A stretch of 5,700 bases of DNA, taken from assembly GCA_023454395.1 (NCBI GenBank), contig JAEYFY010000053.1, positions 1-5,700 on the forward strand. The letters run 5' to 3'. The notes beneath the pieces were generated by a model. It was not told the DNA's origin. It worked only from the letters and a program-made list of their open reading frames with translations, and did no database searches. The stretch is from Pseudomonadota bacterium (GTDB lineage: Bacteria > Pseudomonadota > Gammaproteobacteria > Enterobacterales > Enterobacteriaceae). Shown one piece after another: positions 5,655 through 5,700 of this stretch (position 1 is the first letter of the stretch; every line of letters starts with the position of its first letter). Position numbers and translations under genes: made by a program.

Positions 5655-5700
5655 ATGACTGCTAACGCGCAACAACTGCAATTTATTAAAGACAGTATTG
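5655..5700 (+). CDS. apt: Adenine phosphoribosyltransferase (5' end only)
   Basis: Fifteen codons are visible before the window ends: MTANAQQLQFIKDSI, closely matching the start of E. coli Apt (MTATAQQLEYLKNSI). Apt converts adenine and PRPP to AMP and pyrophosphate in purine salvage in the cytoplasm. Its place beyond priC is the same as in E. coli, which supports the call. ATG 5655 is chosen by alignment. An in-frame ATG at 5643 would add MALI. Neither start has a strong Shine-Dalgarno sequence, so the choice is not certain. The catalytic PRPP-binding loop lies outside the window. Confidence 0.85.
   Translation, partial: MTANAQQLQFIKDSI

Noticed and set aside
1..5700. Mobile element, CRISPR array, tRNA or novel defence-type system
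   Set aside because: All coding space is filled by intact or window-cut homologs of E. coli core genes in near-E. coli order, and I found no transposase, long direct repeats or RNA gene signatures.

Overview
The window is an AT-rich piece of a gammaproteobacterial (enterobacterial) chromosome. Every gene matches an Escherichia coli protein, and the gene order is that of the E. coli acrA-acrR-mscK-rsmS-priC-apt neighbourhood. The low GC, the A/T-ending codons and the divergence from the E. coli proteins suggest the Morganellaceae side of the Enterobacterales (Proteus/Providencia-like). That placement is an inference from composition, not from a marker gene.

Left part (1-1249): the 5' end of acrA, the periplasmic adaptor lipoprotein of the AcrAB-TolC multidrug pump, runs left on the minus strand. 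It is divergent from acrR, its TetR-family repressor. The shared intergenic region holds a good acrA promoter with an AcrR-type palindrome in its spacer. A perfect match to the MarA/SoxS/Rob marbox consensus lies over the first codons of acrR. A ychN-type DsrE-family gene follows acrR after 28 bp with no terminator, so it is probably co-transcribed with acrR. As I recall, ychN is elsewhere in the E. coli chromosome, so this placement is the main departure in gene order.

Middle (1250-4798): a short intergenic region with a candidate promoter and a long-range inverted repeat precedes mscK, which encodes a very large potassium-dependent mechanosensitive channel of the MscS superfamily (1140 aa).

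Right part (4799-5700): a minus-strand operon, priC then rsmS, converges on mscK with no intervening base between the two stop codons. rsmS has a nearly full-length Shine-Dalgarno sequence that begins in the priC stop codon. Divergent from priC is the start of apt (adenine phosphoribosyltransferase), cut by the window end. The ybaN gene that I recall between priC and apt in E. coli is absent.

Overall this is conserved core chromosome. I see no mobile element, CRISPR array, tRNA, rRNA or novel defence-type system. The points worth a second look are regulatory: the altered operator spacing and ligand pocket of AcrR, the marbox inside acrR, the ychN insertion, the leader of mscK and the gapless mscK/rsmS convergence.
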